From: an uncultured Parafilimonas sp.
Lineage (GTDB): Bacteria; Bacteroidota; Bacteroidia; Chitinophagales; Chitinophagaceae
Reading direction: 5' to 3'
Assembly (NCBI GenBank): GCA_903882935.1
Contig: CAIRZB010000112.1
Location: forward strand, 1 to 45,739
Length of the DNA: 45,739 bases
Made by a program: the position numbers and the translations under genes. A model generated the notes under the pieces. It was not told where the DNA came from. It searched no databases and saw only the letters and a list, made by a program, of their open reading frames with translations. Every line of letters begins with the position of its first letter. Positions within the stretch are counted from its first letter, which is position 1. Of this stretch, positions 16,975-26,200 are shown one piece after another.

Positions 16975-17244
16975 GCATTCAATATACATCATGCGCCGCC
17001 TAAAACGCTGCAATTATTTTGATCGCTACACGTAGGTGCTAATTCTATTTGGGCATTTAATATTCTGGTTATGTATTGCGCCGTGGACTAGATTTGGCGC
17101 ATTTAATAATGGCTATCCCATAACCTTTATAAAGGTTATGTTGTGCAAAAGAGTATTTGTGCTAAGGCAGGCTTTTTATTTAGCCGTAATAAAAAATGTT
17201 GTAAGGATACTATGCTTTACCCGTCACCCTCCAAAAAATACTGT

Positions 17245-17829
17245 ATGAGAAATGTCTTGATGTTGTTGTTGGTCGTTTTTGTAACAAACGCCGCAACTGC
17301 CCAGATGGAACCCAAGGGTTTGCACGTAAATGACAAAGCACCTACGTTTATTGCAGTTGACCAAAACGGCAGACAGGTTAGCCTGTCTGTTTTAATGGCC
17401 AAAGGCCCCGTTGTGCTAGTATTTTATCGGGGTCAATGGTGCCCTTATTGCAACAAGCAACTTTCGAACCTACAAGATTCTGTTAGTTTTATTACAGGCA
17501 AAGGTGCAACTTTGGTGGCCGTTGCGCCCGAGAAGCCTGAAAACATCCAAAAAACAATAGCTAAAACAAAAGCATCTTATCCTGTGCTGTTCGATAGCGG
17601 GCTTACAATAATGAAAAGTTACGATGTTGCGTATAACGTAGGCAGCGAGATGCTTGCGAAATACAAAAAATACGGCATCGATTTTAACCAGGTTAACGGA
17701 GCCAACGGCGCGAGTTTGCCGGTTCCGACAGTTTACATAATTAACACAAGCGGTATTATCACGTACGTAAATTTCAACCCGGATTTTACTAAACGACCTA
17801 GCGTTTCGGAAATTGTATCGCATTTGTAA
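17245..17829 (+). CDS. Exported peroxiredoxin-like protein (AhpC/TSA family)
   Basis: The 194-residue protein has a signal peptide (MRNVLMLLLVVFVTNAATAQ) and one thioredoxin-fold domain of the AhpC/TSA type. The active-site segment VVLVFYRGQWCPYCNKQLSNL contains Cys66 and Cys69; the RGxWCPxC form is typical of the PRX-like2 group. VPTVYIINTSGIITYVNFNPDFTKRPS near the end holds the cis-Pro strand. It probably reduces peroxides or disulfides in the periplasm. I chose ATG 17245 because the longer frame from 17143 places 34 poorly coding residues before the signal peptide. It stands alone, with no obvious electron donor gene next to it. Confidence 0.82.
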   Translation: MRNVLMLLLVVFVTNAATAQMEPKGLHVNDKAPTFIAVDQNGRQVSLSVLMAKGPVVLVFYRGQWCPYCNKQLSNLQDSVSFITGKGATLVAVAPEKPENIQKTIAKTKASYPVLFDSGLTIMKSYDVAYNVGSEMLAKYKKYGIDFNQVNGANGASLPVPTVYIINTSGIITYVNFNPDFTKRPSVSEIVSHL

Positions 17830-18195
17830 TTGTTAAGAATTTGCAATCACGTTAGCAAATGCCGGTTTTGGGTGGGTTGAGTTCAAAACAAATAACTTAG
17901 AGTCGCAATTATTTCCGCCGTATAAATTTGATGGTTCATTAATCCGAAAATAACGGGTTATGGCGGAGGCTATTAACCGCAAATTCAATATGGCAATTAA
18001 ACTGGTATGCAAAAAAAACAGAAGCATCAGCGGTTTTGTGCCTGTGCCAATAGCAACGGGGCTTATGGGTGGCTACTGGTAAATTGAAAAACAAGTGCTA
18101 TATTTTTGGCGAAGTGTGAGATTAAGCCTTGGTAAATGGTAAAATAAAATACGTAGATGTTTTAACTAACTGCCGTTGTTGATACCTAAAAAAAG

Positions 18196-18238
18196 CCAAA
18201 GGGATGGTCATCTTCTAACAGATGCCATCCCTTTTTGG
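18196..18238. terminator. Hairpin terminator
   Basis: CCAAAGGGATGG and CATCT pair with AGATG and CCATCCCTTTTTGG across a 6-nt loop, with one bulged T. There are T-runs on the right of both strands. It may end transcripts from the redoxin side or from the convergent isomerase operon. Confidence 0.7.
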
Positions 18239-18349
18239 TTCTCCTAATGTGCAATTACAAAAGAGTGGGGTATGTCTCAAAGCGGGTATACGATGTTAAA
18301 AAGTATAGGGTACAAATTTGCCAGCCCATACTACAATTGAATTTCAAAA

Positions 18350-18506
18350 GTCACCATTCACGTTTGCCGTTTCTCGATTCACCACTCGATTCACCACTCC
18401 ATTCACGTTTGACGATTCCCGTTTCACGTTTGCCGATTCACGATTCCCGTTTGACGATTCCCGTTTCACAATTCACGATTCACGATTCACGCTTGCCATT
18501 TCCCGC
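18350..18506 (-). repeat. Long 7-nt-period array directly after the isomerase stop codon (array D)
   Basis: Read on the minus strand from the TAA stop at 18507-18509, about fifteen heptamers follow without interruption, with the form NCGNSAA (for example TCGTGAA, ACGGGAA, TCGTCAA). Two 12-nt variants and several more heptamers follow, for about 22 units in all. Because 7 is not a multiple of 3, any frame through it shows a rotating peptide pattern and not a real protein repeat. The units differ from each other at two to three positions, so this is not a fresh slippage product. Confidence 0.85.
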
Positions 18507-19436
18507 TTACGGCACCAACTTCTTTAAATTATTAAAGCTGGTGGTAATACTCGCAAATGGGTCTGCGGGCATATCATGCTCTACAAAAAAATGCTTCATG
18601 CCGGCCATGGTGGCATGCCCGAATATTTCTTTAAACGGCACTACGCCCTCGCCCACCGGCTTTAACGTGGTAAGGTCTTTGGCTATATCTTTTACATGCC
18701 ATAACGGAAACCTGCCTGGGTTTTTCTTAAACAGGTCAACCGGGTTCTTGTGGGCCTTGGTAACCCATGCAAGGTCAAGTTCCATCTTAACGGTTAAGGC
18801 ATCTGTTTCGTTAAGCAGCAGGTCGTAAGGTAATTTGCCATCAACCTTGGTAAATTCCATGTCGTGGTTGTGGTAGGCAAATGTAATACCCGCTTTTTGG
18901 CAGGCCTCGCCGGTTTTGTTTAAAATATCGATGGAGCTTTTAACTTCATCCAACGTGTTTACCGGTACGTTGGCACAAACCAAGTAGTTAACGCCGCCTT
19001 CTGCAACTTCATCAATCAGCTCCTGCATATTGTCGCGCAGGTTACGCATAGGCGGTATCACCATTGGTTTGCCATCCGGCCCGGCGGGCATTTTAAAGCC
19101 CGGCGGTGGTTGAAAGGGCGCGCCCAATACATGGTGCGACTGCCACGACATGCCCAGCCCGCTAACCATGGCGGCAAATTCTTTGGGCTTAAGGCCGTAA
19201 AAACCACCCAATTTGCTAAAAGCAGACTCAATTTCTTTGTAGCCTATATCAGCAATTTTTTTCAACGTACCCTGCACATCGGCATCCATTACATTAAAAA
19301 AGGTAAACAATTGCACACCGGCCGTTATGTCTTTGGCTTTATTAGCAAAAGTTTCGGCAAACAATTGCTCGCCCATAAACATCCCTGCCAATGCGGCTGC
19401 GGATGTTTTTTTTAAAAATGATCTTCTGTTTGACAT
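18507..19436 (-). CDS. Sugar phosphate isomerase/epimerase-like TIM-barrel protein, Tat-exported
   Basis: The 309-residue protein belongs to the AP-endonuclease-2-like TIM-barrel superfamily (xylose isomerase-like). It starts with a twin-arginine signal, MSNRRSFLKKTSAAALAGM. Barrel features include GVQLFTFFNVM (strand 1), IGYKEIESAF, FAYHNHDMEF (metal-site His), VKMELDLAW (metal-site Glu/Asp) and LWHVKDIAK. Members act as isomerases, epimerases or lyases on free or oxidised sugars; the substrate cannot be read here. It lies 59 bp after GH3 on the same strand, so the two probably form an operon: GH3 frees a sugar and this enzyme acts on a product. The stop codon is followed directly by array D. 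Confidence 0.85.
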   Translation of the reverse strand: MSNRRSFLKKTSAAALAGMFMGEQLFAETFANKAKDITAGVQLFTFFNVMDADVQGTLKKIADIGYKEIESAFSKLGGFYGLKPKEFAAMVSGLGMSWQSHHVLGAPFQPPPGFKMPAGPDGKPMVIPPMRNLRDNMQELIDEVAEGGVNYLVCANVPVNTLDEVKSSIDILNKTGEACQKAGITFAYHNHDMEFTKVDGKLPYDLLLNETDALTVKMELDLAWVTKAHKNPVDLFKKNPGRFPLWHVKDIAKDLTTLKPVGEGVVPFKEIFGHATMAGMKHFFVEHDMPADPFASITTSFNNLKKLVP

Positions 19437-19495
19437 AGTTAAATGTTTAAAAGCGGACAGTTTGGTTAATTTATCGTAAAACGGTTTGCGTTGTT

Positions 19496-21844
19496 TTATC
19501 GCTTATATGTTTTATTCCTTTCATCGTGTATCACGCCTTTCCAGTTAAGGCCATAGCCAAAATCGTACACATGGCCAATCTCATCTTTGTAGCAGGCCAT
19601 GTCAAGCGGCACGTCTTCAAGCTGCTTTTCCACCGCAGCCATGTTTGCGGGCATTTGCAAGGGCAACAATGCAGTAGGTTCCGCTGCACCGGTTAGTATG
19701 TCGAGTAGTGCTTGGTCTTGTACGCCAAAGTTTACCAATAGGGCATTGGCTTGTTTTTCAAATTCTGCAAAAACAGTTGGGTTGTTTATGGTTACTGACA
19801 CAATAACCGGCTTGCCCTTCATTTTGGTGTAGGCATCGTTAACCATGCCAAGGTCGGTGGTATTGATGGCCGTATTGGTTTTGCCCTTGTAGCTGCGGTT
19901 GGTAAATTTTTCCAATGGGTCGCCGCCGGCAATGCTCACCGCACGGCTTTCCGTGGCCGTATACGGGCCGTATTGCAGGCTTATGGGTAAGTAGCCATTG
20001 CCGCCAGCCTTAACATCATCGGCACTGTAGCCACCGTTGGAGGCTGGGCTGCTAATGAATACCAGCGCACAGTCGGCCTCATCGGGGTTGTCAGTAACCG
20101 TGAAATATTTTTTTACAATATTTATGTTTACAGGGTAATCGTTGCTGGCCGGGGTAAGTGCGCCAAGAAAATTTCTGCCCGCCGGTGTGTATTTTTTGGG
20201 TATGTATATGGTTTTGCCTTTGGCCAATGGCAATACGTTGGCCTTGTTTTTAAGCATGGCAATTGACTTTAGCTGGGCATTGTACCCAGCCTGCATAAAT
20301 TCAGCTTTGCCAACGGTGTTTTTTGATTCCGCCACATCTAGGTAGGGGTTTTCGAACAAGCCGGTTTTAAAAAGGTTCTTCAACAGGCGAACGGCCGATT
20401 GTTCAAAACGTGTGCGCATGTAGGCCTCGCCGTGTTCTTTAACCCCAATTTGGTAGGCTCCGATAACAGGGGCGGCATCGTTATTGCCGCCAAACTGGTC
20501 AACGCCGGCCATCAGTATTTTATAATGGCGTTGCGCAACTGACAGGCCTTCAACACCCCATGATTTGCCGGTTAAAAACTGGTCTAACGCGGTTTCGTCC
20601 GCTGTAATCAACCAGTCAGTGCAAACCACGCCGTCAAACTTATATTTTTCACGCAGTAGGTCGTGTATCAAATAGTAGTTATAGCTGTTGCCCACATTTT
20701 CCTTGTTCTTGGTATCTTGGTTAAACGATATGGTGTAATAAGGCATTACCGCCGATACCACCCGGGTTTTGCCGCTTAGCTTAAAAGCCCCATTAATAAA
20801 CGGGGCCAAGTGTTGGTTAAAGTTGTTGCCAGGGTAAACGGCGTATTTGCCAAACGCGTAATGTGCGTCTCTGCCGCCCTCGCCGCTGCCGCCGCCAGGC
20901 CAATGCTTAACCATGGCGTTAACACTGCCATAGCCCCAGCCGCCTGTAATTTCTTTGTCGCCAACCGAGGTTTGGAAGCCATCAATATACGCCCTGGCCA
21001 TATCGGTAGCCAGTAACGGGTGTTCGCCAAAAGTGCCGCTTACACGGGCCCATCTTGGGTCGGTGGCCAAATCAACCTGTGGCGACAAAGCGGTTGAAAT
21101 GCCTAACGCTCGGTACTCCAAGGCCGCTATATGGCCGAACGTTTTAACGGTCTCCGGGTCAAATGTTGCGGCAAGGCCTAATGAGCCGGGCCACATTGAT
21201 ATTGCCCCGCCAGAGCCGGCGTTGTATTCCGCATTGGCCTTGGTGCCATGCCTGGGGTCGGTGCTGTTGTTGCAAGGTATGCCCAAGCCAAGGCTTTCGG
21301 CAAGGGCTTGCTCATTATTGTTCCATTGCGCGGCCACTTCTGGGCTTTGCACGGTGGTTATTAAAACATGCCGCACATTATCCTTGGTAATAAAGGCCAA
21401 TTGTTGGTCTGATAAATCCGACGGCTTAGCACCGCTAGCAGAAAACTCCTTGCCGCCATACGTGCCAGAAATATAGCCCGTACCCGCACCGGGTATGGCC
21501 TGGTGCCGGCTGTAAAGCATCAGGCCTGCAATTTGGTCAATGCTCATTTGTGTGGCAAGGTCTTTGGCCCGGGTGTCTATGGGCAGGCGCCAGTCTTCGT
21601 ATTTGTCCAGCTTGCCGTTTTTGTTAAGGTCTTTAAACGACAGGCCGTCAACCGTTATCACCTTAACGCCTGAGTTAGGTGAATAACCAAGGGTTGGGCC
21701 ATTGTTATTTTTAACCAATACAACACTGCCGTCGCCCTCGGGCAACCGCTGTTTTTTGGTAATTCTTGTTGCACCTATGGCGGCGGCGCATGCCACAACA
21801 ATAAAGCTAACTCTTAAAAATGGGCGTATGGTAAGTTTTTGCAT
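19496..21844 (-). CDS. GH3 family beta-glycosidase, exported
   Basis: The 782-residue protein is a GH3 enzyme, usually a beta-glucosidase. The N-terminal hydrophobic stretch (residues about 9-25) should direct export. DLNKNGKLDKYEDWRLPID (72-90) is the EF-hand-like lead-in common in Bacteroidota GH3 proteins. The catalytic barrel has DPRWARVSGTFGEHP, KHWPGGG (313-319) and the nucleophile Asp410 in VVCTDW. The second domain and a short fibronectin-like tail follow, ending FGYGLNWKG. Exact linkage specificity is not visible. The gene heads a minus-strand operon with the TIM-barrel isomerase and is divergent from the NrtR-like regulator, so both may answer to that regulator. Confidence 0.9.
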   Translation of the reverse strand: MQKLTIRPFLRVSFIVVACAAAIGATRITKKQRLPEGDGSVVLVKNNNGPTLGYSPNSGVKVITVDGLSFKDLNKNGKLDKYEDWRLPIDTRAKDLATQMSIDQIAGLMLYSRHQAIPGAGTGYISGTYGGKEFSASGAKPSDLSDQQLAFITKDNVRHVLITTVQSPEVAAQWNNNEQALAESLGLGIPCNNSTDPRHGTKANAEYNAGSGGAISMWPGSLGLAATFDPETVKTFGHIAALEYRALGISTALSPQVDLATDPRWARVSGTFGEHPLLATDMARAYIDGFQTSVGDKEITGGWGYGSVNAMVKHWPGGGSGEGGRDAHYAFGKYAVYPGNNFNQHLAPFINGAFKLSGKTRVVSAVMPYYTISFNQDTKNKENVGNSYNYYLIHDLLREKYKFDGVVCTDWLITADETALDQFLTGKSWGVEGLSVAQRHYKILMAGVDQFGGNNDAAPVIGAYQIGVKEHGEAYMRTRFEQSAVRLLKNLFKTGLFENPYLDVAESKNTVGKAEFMQAGYNAQLKSIAMLKNKANVLPLAKGKTIYIPKKYTPAGRNFLGALTPASNDYPVNINIVKKYFTVTDNPDEADCALVFISSPASNGGYSADDVKAGGNGYLPISLQYGPYTATESRAVSIAGGDPLEKFTNRSYKGKTNTAINTTDLGMVNDAYTKMKGKPVIVSVTINNPTVFAEFEKQANALLVNFGVQDQALLDILTGAAEPTALLPLQMPANMAAVEKQLEDVPLDMACYKDEIGHVYDFGYGLNWKGVIHDERNKTYKR

Positions 21845-22192
21845 ATGTCAATTTCTGCCGGTTATTTGTTTTGTGGCACTGGTTTTAAACCCGATGGTCG
21901 ATAAGTTGCTTAGTATTGCGACAATAACTATTGGGTAAAGCTTTTGGCTAAACAATGGTTTCGTTTATAATTATTGGGAGAATTTTTCATTGGCAAATAA
22001 TCCCTTCGCATCTATGGTAATTCAGTAAATAACGCAATCAATCTAAAACAGCAATCATGCCAGTTCTTCTCATTCTACAATTTGTAAATGTTGGTAAATT
22101 AGCCCAAAACATTCCATTCTGTAAATATTACGCAATAAAGGTAGGGTATTTGCATTAATAGCTTTATTTTGTGCTGCATTTTTATTTTACAC
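21845..22192. promoter_or_regulatory. Divergent control region between GH3 and the NrtR-like regulator
   Basis: No gene is seen in these 348 bp. The only repeated words are TGTAAATGTT at 22083-22092 and TGTAAATATT at 22120-22129, two direct repeats 37 nt apart that could bind a regulator. A long perfect palindrome, as expected for a NrtR-type operator, was not found by eye. Confidence 0.4.
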
Positions 22193-22969
22193 ATGAACAG
22201 CCAAAACGAAGTAAGGGATTTTATTGAAGATGGACACGCGGTGTATTTGCGCCACCTGTCCATTGACAGCGTTATTTTTGGTTATCATGAGCAGCAGCTA
22301 AAAGTATTGTTGCTAAAATGGAAAGGCGGGCTTTGGACACTGGCGGGCGGTTTTATACGGCGCGATGAACCTTTGCAGGAAGCGGCCACCAGAATTTTGT
22401 ACGAGCGCACAGGGCTGGCGGACCTTTTTTTGCACCAGTTTAAGATATTTGGTGAGCCTGGCCGATCAGTACGTACGGTTGAAGAGATTAAGAATTTGGA
22501 GGAAATATGCAAGGCCACTGTGCCACAAAGCCACTGGCTGTTAGACCGTACGCTGTCAATAGGGTATTACGCCGTTACAGAATATTCCAAGGTAACACCC
22601 CATCCCGATTTTTTTTCGGAAAGCTGCCAATGGTGGGATGTGGAAGAGCTGCCACCCTTAATTTTTGACCACCGGTTAATTACCCAGGAAGCACTGAAGG
22701 CTTTGCGGGTAAATATTTACCACCAGCCGATTGGGTTTAACCTGCTGCCTGAAAAATTTACCTTGCCGGAGATTCATGAACTGTATGAGACAATATTGGG
22801 TAAAAAATTGGATAGGCGCAATTTCCCCAAAAAATTACTGTCTCTTGGCATTATCAAGAAGCTGGCTGAACGCAGAAAGATAGGCGCACACCGGTCGCCC
22901 TTCCTATATAAGTTCGACAAAAAGAAATATGACAAGGCCTTAAGCGAAGGGGTTGTACTTGCTTTTTAG
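22193..22969 (+). CDS. NrtR-like transcriptional regulator (Nudix domain plus winged helix)
   Basis: The 258-residue protein has an N-terminal Nudix fold (about residues 20-150) and a C-terminal winged helix (about 175-250, LPEIHELYETILGKKLDRRNFPKKLLSLGII). This is the NrtR architecture, in which the Nudix domain binds a ligand and the winged helix binds DNA; in Bacteroides a relative controls arabinose use. The Nudix box is degenerate: in GGFIRRDEPLQEAATRILYERTG the usual RE-U-x-EE core is R-I-L-Y-E-R, so two of the conserved Glu residues are missing and hydrolysis is unlikely. That fits a sensor and not an enzyme. The start is ATG 22193. It sits between GH3 and the ThuA protein and probably controls one or both. 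Confidence 0.85.
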   Translation: MNSQNEVRDFIEDGHAVYLRHLSIDSVIFGYHEQQLKVLLLKWKGGLWTLAGGFIRRDEPLQEAATRILYERTGLADLFLHQFKIFGEPGRSVRTVEEIKNLEEICKATVPQSHWLLDRTLSIGYYAVTEYSKVTPHPDFFSESCQWWDVEELPPLIFDHRLITQEALKALRVNIYHQPIGFNLLPEKFTLPEIHELYETILGKKLDRRNFPKKLLSLGIIKKLAERRKIGAHRSPFLYKFDKKKYDKALSEGVVLAF

Positions 22970-23214
22970 AAAAAGTTGGGTATGAGAGGTTCATGGGTTG
23001 CAATGTTCATGCGTTGGAGGCATTGCGAACATAGGACTGCTGCGTTTTTTGCGATCTGGTATTTTAAGAACGCCTGAACTTTGAAACCCGTGAGCGTTAA
23101 AACGATTGTGGCCGCCGTTTATAAAAATGTTTATACAAAAAAAGTTTATGTAACCGATTACACCTACATTTATCACCAAACCTTAAAACAATTTTAAAGT
23201 TTTAATATCAGCCA

Positions 23215-26200
23215 ATGAAAAAGTTTTTTCCCCTGCTGCTAGCGGCAGCAATTGCGATTGTGTACTTTTCGTGCAGTACAAAAAGAAGCGGCAAAGCCCG
23301 TGTTTTGGTATTTTCTAAAACCGCCGGGTACCGCCATGCTTCCATACCCAACGGTATTGCGGCCATAGTAAAGCTGGGCCAGCAAAATGGCTTTGACGTT
23401 GATACTACGGAGAACGCAGCCATTTTTAACGAAGACAGCCTAAAGAATTACTCAACCGTAATCTTTTTGTCAACGACAGGTAATGTTTTGGACTACCGGC
23501 AGCGCACCGCCTTTGAACGTTATATTCAGGCAGGCGGCGGTTTTGTTGGTGTGCATGCCGCTACCGACACTGAATACGACTGGGGCTGGTATGAGCGCCT
23601 AGTAGGAGACCATTTTTTTGACCACCCAGGCATTCACGACACCTTCCCCAATGTTCAGCCAGCCAGTTTATTGGTGGTTGACCAGTCGTTTGGTGCCACC
23701 AAACACCTGCCTGCAAAATGGGACCGCACGGACGAATATTACAGCTTTAGGAAGCCTTTAGACAGCAGTGTGCATGTGTTGATTAAAATTGACGAGAACA
23801 CCTACAAAGGCGGCCATAGGATGGGCGACCACCCCATGGCTTGGTACCATGACTACGACGGCGGCCGCGCATTTTATACCGAGCTGGGCCATACAGCAGA
23901 ATCATACACCGAGGAAAACTATTTGAAACACCTATTGGGTGGCATACAGTATGCGATTGGGGAAAATAACCAATTGAACTACGCCAATGCCCGTAGCGAG
24001 TATGCGCCCGAAGAAGACCGCTTTACCAAAGTGCAGTTGGTGCAGGGTACTTTTTACGAGCCTACTGAAATGACGATATTGCCTAACTACGATGTGTTGG
24101 TTGCCCAACGCCGTGGCGAAATAATGCTGTACAAGGCAGAAACAAAAACAGTTAAGCAAGTTGGCTTTTTAAATGCTTACTATAAAACATTGCATACCCC
24201 CAACGTAAACGCCGAAGAGGGTGTTTTGGGCATGTGCAAAGACCCCAATTTTGCCAAGAACCATTGGGTATACATTTATTACAGCCCTGCCGACACATCG
24301 GTAAACCGTTTGTCGAGGTTCACGTTTGAAAACGATACCCTCGACACAAAAACAGAAAAGCCGATACTGGATGTTTGGTCGCAGCGTGAAATATGCTGCC
24401 ATACCGGCGGTTCCATCGCCTTTGGGCCAGACGGCTTGTTGTATTTTTCAGCGGGCGATAACTCAACGCCCTTTGACGAACCCGGTGCGAAATACGTGAG
24501 CAACAGTTTTGCCCCGTTGAACGACTTACCCGGCCACCAGCAATACGATGCCCGCAGAAGCGCAGGCAACACCAATGATTTACGTGGTAAAATTTCACGC
24601 ATACGTGTAAACGACGATGGCACATACAGCATACCCGAAGGAAACCTTTTCCCCAAAGGCACGCCAAACACCCGGCCAGAAATTTATGTAATGGGCGACC
24701 GTAACCCATACCGCATATCAGTTGACCAAAAAAACAGCTTTCTTTACTGGGGCGAGGTTGGCCCCGATGCCAACAGCGACAGCCTGGCCACCCGTGGCCC
24801 ACGCGGTTATGATGAGGTAAACCAAGCACGCAAGGCAGGCTTTTTTGGCTGGCCGTATTTTGTGGGCAATAACTATCCTTACCACGAATATAACTATGCC
24901 ACTGGCGAACACGGAGCGGCATTTGACCCTGCAAAACCCATCAACAACTCCAAGAACAACACCGGGTTAAAGGAACTGCCGCCAGCGCAACCGGCGTTTA
25001 TATGGTACCCTTATGCTGCCTCACCCGATTTTCCTGAGGTTGGCACCGGCGGCCGCAACGCCATGGCCGGCCCCGTTTACTACCCAGACTTATATGATGC
25101 CGCCACCAGGTACCCCGATTATTACAAAGGCAAGTTTTTCGCCTACGACTGGATACGCGGTTGGATAAAAGTGGTTACCATGAAGGAAAACGGCGACTTT
25201 GACAAGATGGAGCCTTTTATGGAACATACCCAGTTGCATAACTGTATTGACATGGAGGTGGCACCCAATGGTAAAATATACCTGCTTGAATACGGAACAG
25301 GGTGGTTTGCCAAAAACCCCGACGCGGGCCTTAGTGTAATAGAATATACTGGTGGCAACAGGCCAGCTAAAATTGCGGGTATTAAGGTTGACAAAACCAC
25401 CGGTTTGCTGCCGTTTGAGGTAACTGCAACAGTGGATGCCAAAGACCCCGAAAAAGACAAGCTTACGTATACTTGGGATTTAGGCAACGGCACCAAGCAA
25501 GAAACTGCCGAGCCCATGTTGCACTATAAATACACCGCGGCTGGTGACTATAAAATTTCGGTAGAAGTGAAAGACGACAAGGGCGCCAGTGCAAAAAGCG
25601 AAGCGGTGGACGTGTACGCTGGCAACGAAACGCCTGCGGTTACTATTGAGTTGAAGGGCGGCAATAAATCATTCTTCCTGCCGGGCGTGCCTGTGAGTTA
25701 TGCAGTAACGGTTACTGACAAAGGTGATACCAGTAAGATTGACCCTGCCAACCTGTACGTAGCCGTTGACTACCTGGAAGGGTATGACAAAGCTGCTATT
25801 GCCGAAAATGGGGTAGGGGCAAATATTGCGGGCAAAGTACTTACCCAAACACTTGATTGCAAAAGCTGCCATAAGGAAGCCGATAAATCAATAGGGCCTG
25901 CGTTTACATTGGTTTCTGCCAAGTATGCCAAAGACCCCAATGCGGTTACGTACCTGAGCCAAAAAATAATGAAAGGCGGCAGCGGTGTTTGGGGCGATGT
26001 GGCAATGGCCGCGCACCCCAATATCTCCCAAGGCGACTTACAGCAAATACTGCAATACATTCTCGGCCTTTCTAACAAAGCTGCGGCAAAACCATCGTTG
26101 CCTGCTTCTGGCAGCATTGTTCCGCCAGCGGGCACAAAGCCTGGCGCAACAATGGTTGTTTCGGCAAGCTATACTGACAAAGGCGGCAACAATATTAAAG

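Larger units (their letters stand above)
17830..18506. other. 677-bp region without a confident gene
   Basis: It holds, in order, a 40-codon open frame at 17960-18082 on the plus strand that I cannot assign, a strong bidirectional hairpin terminator at 18196-18238, and a long 7-nt-period repeat array from about 18350 to the stop codon of the sugar isomerase gene. A longer frame at 18235-18828 runs through the array and into the antisense of the isomerase gene, and is not a gene. Confidence 0.6.

Noticed and set aside
17833-18027. 64-codon minus-strand frame
   Set aside because: No recognisable domain and no partner or promoter; treated as chance.
18350-18506. Possible CRISPR array
   Set aside because: Repeat unit is 7 nt and degenerate, without spacers of constant length, and no cas gene is present.
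18235-18828. 197-codon frame with repeated SRLPIHDSRLTIPVS-like peptides
   Set aside because: The peptide repeat comes from the 7-nt DNA array read in rotating phase; the rest is antisense to the isomerase gene.
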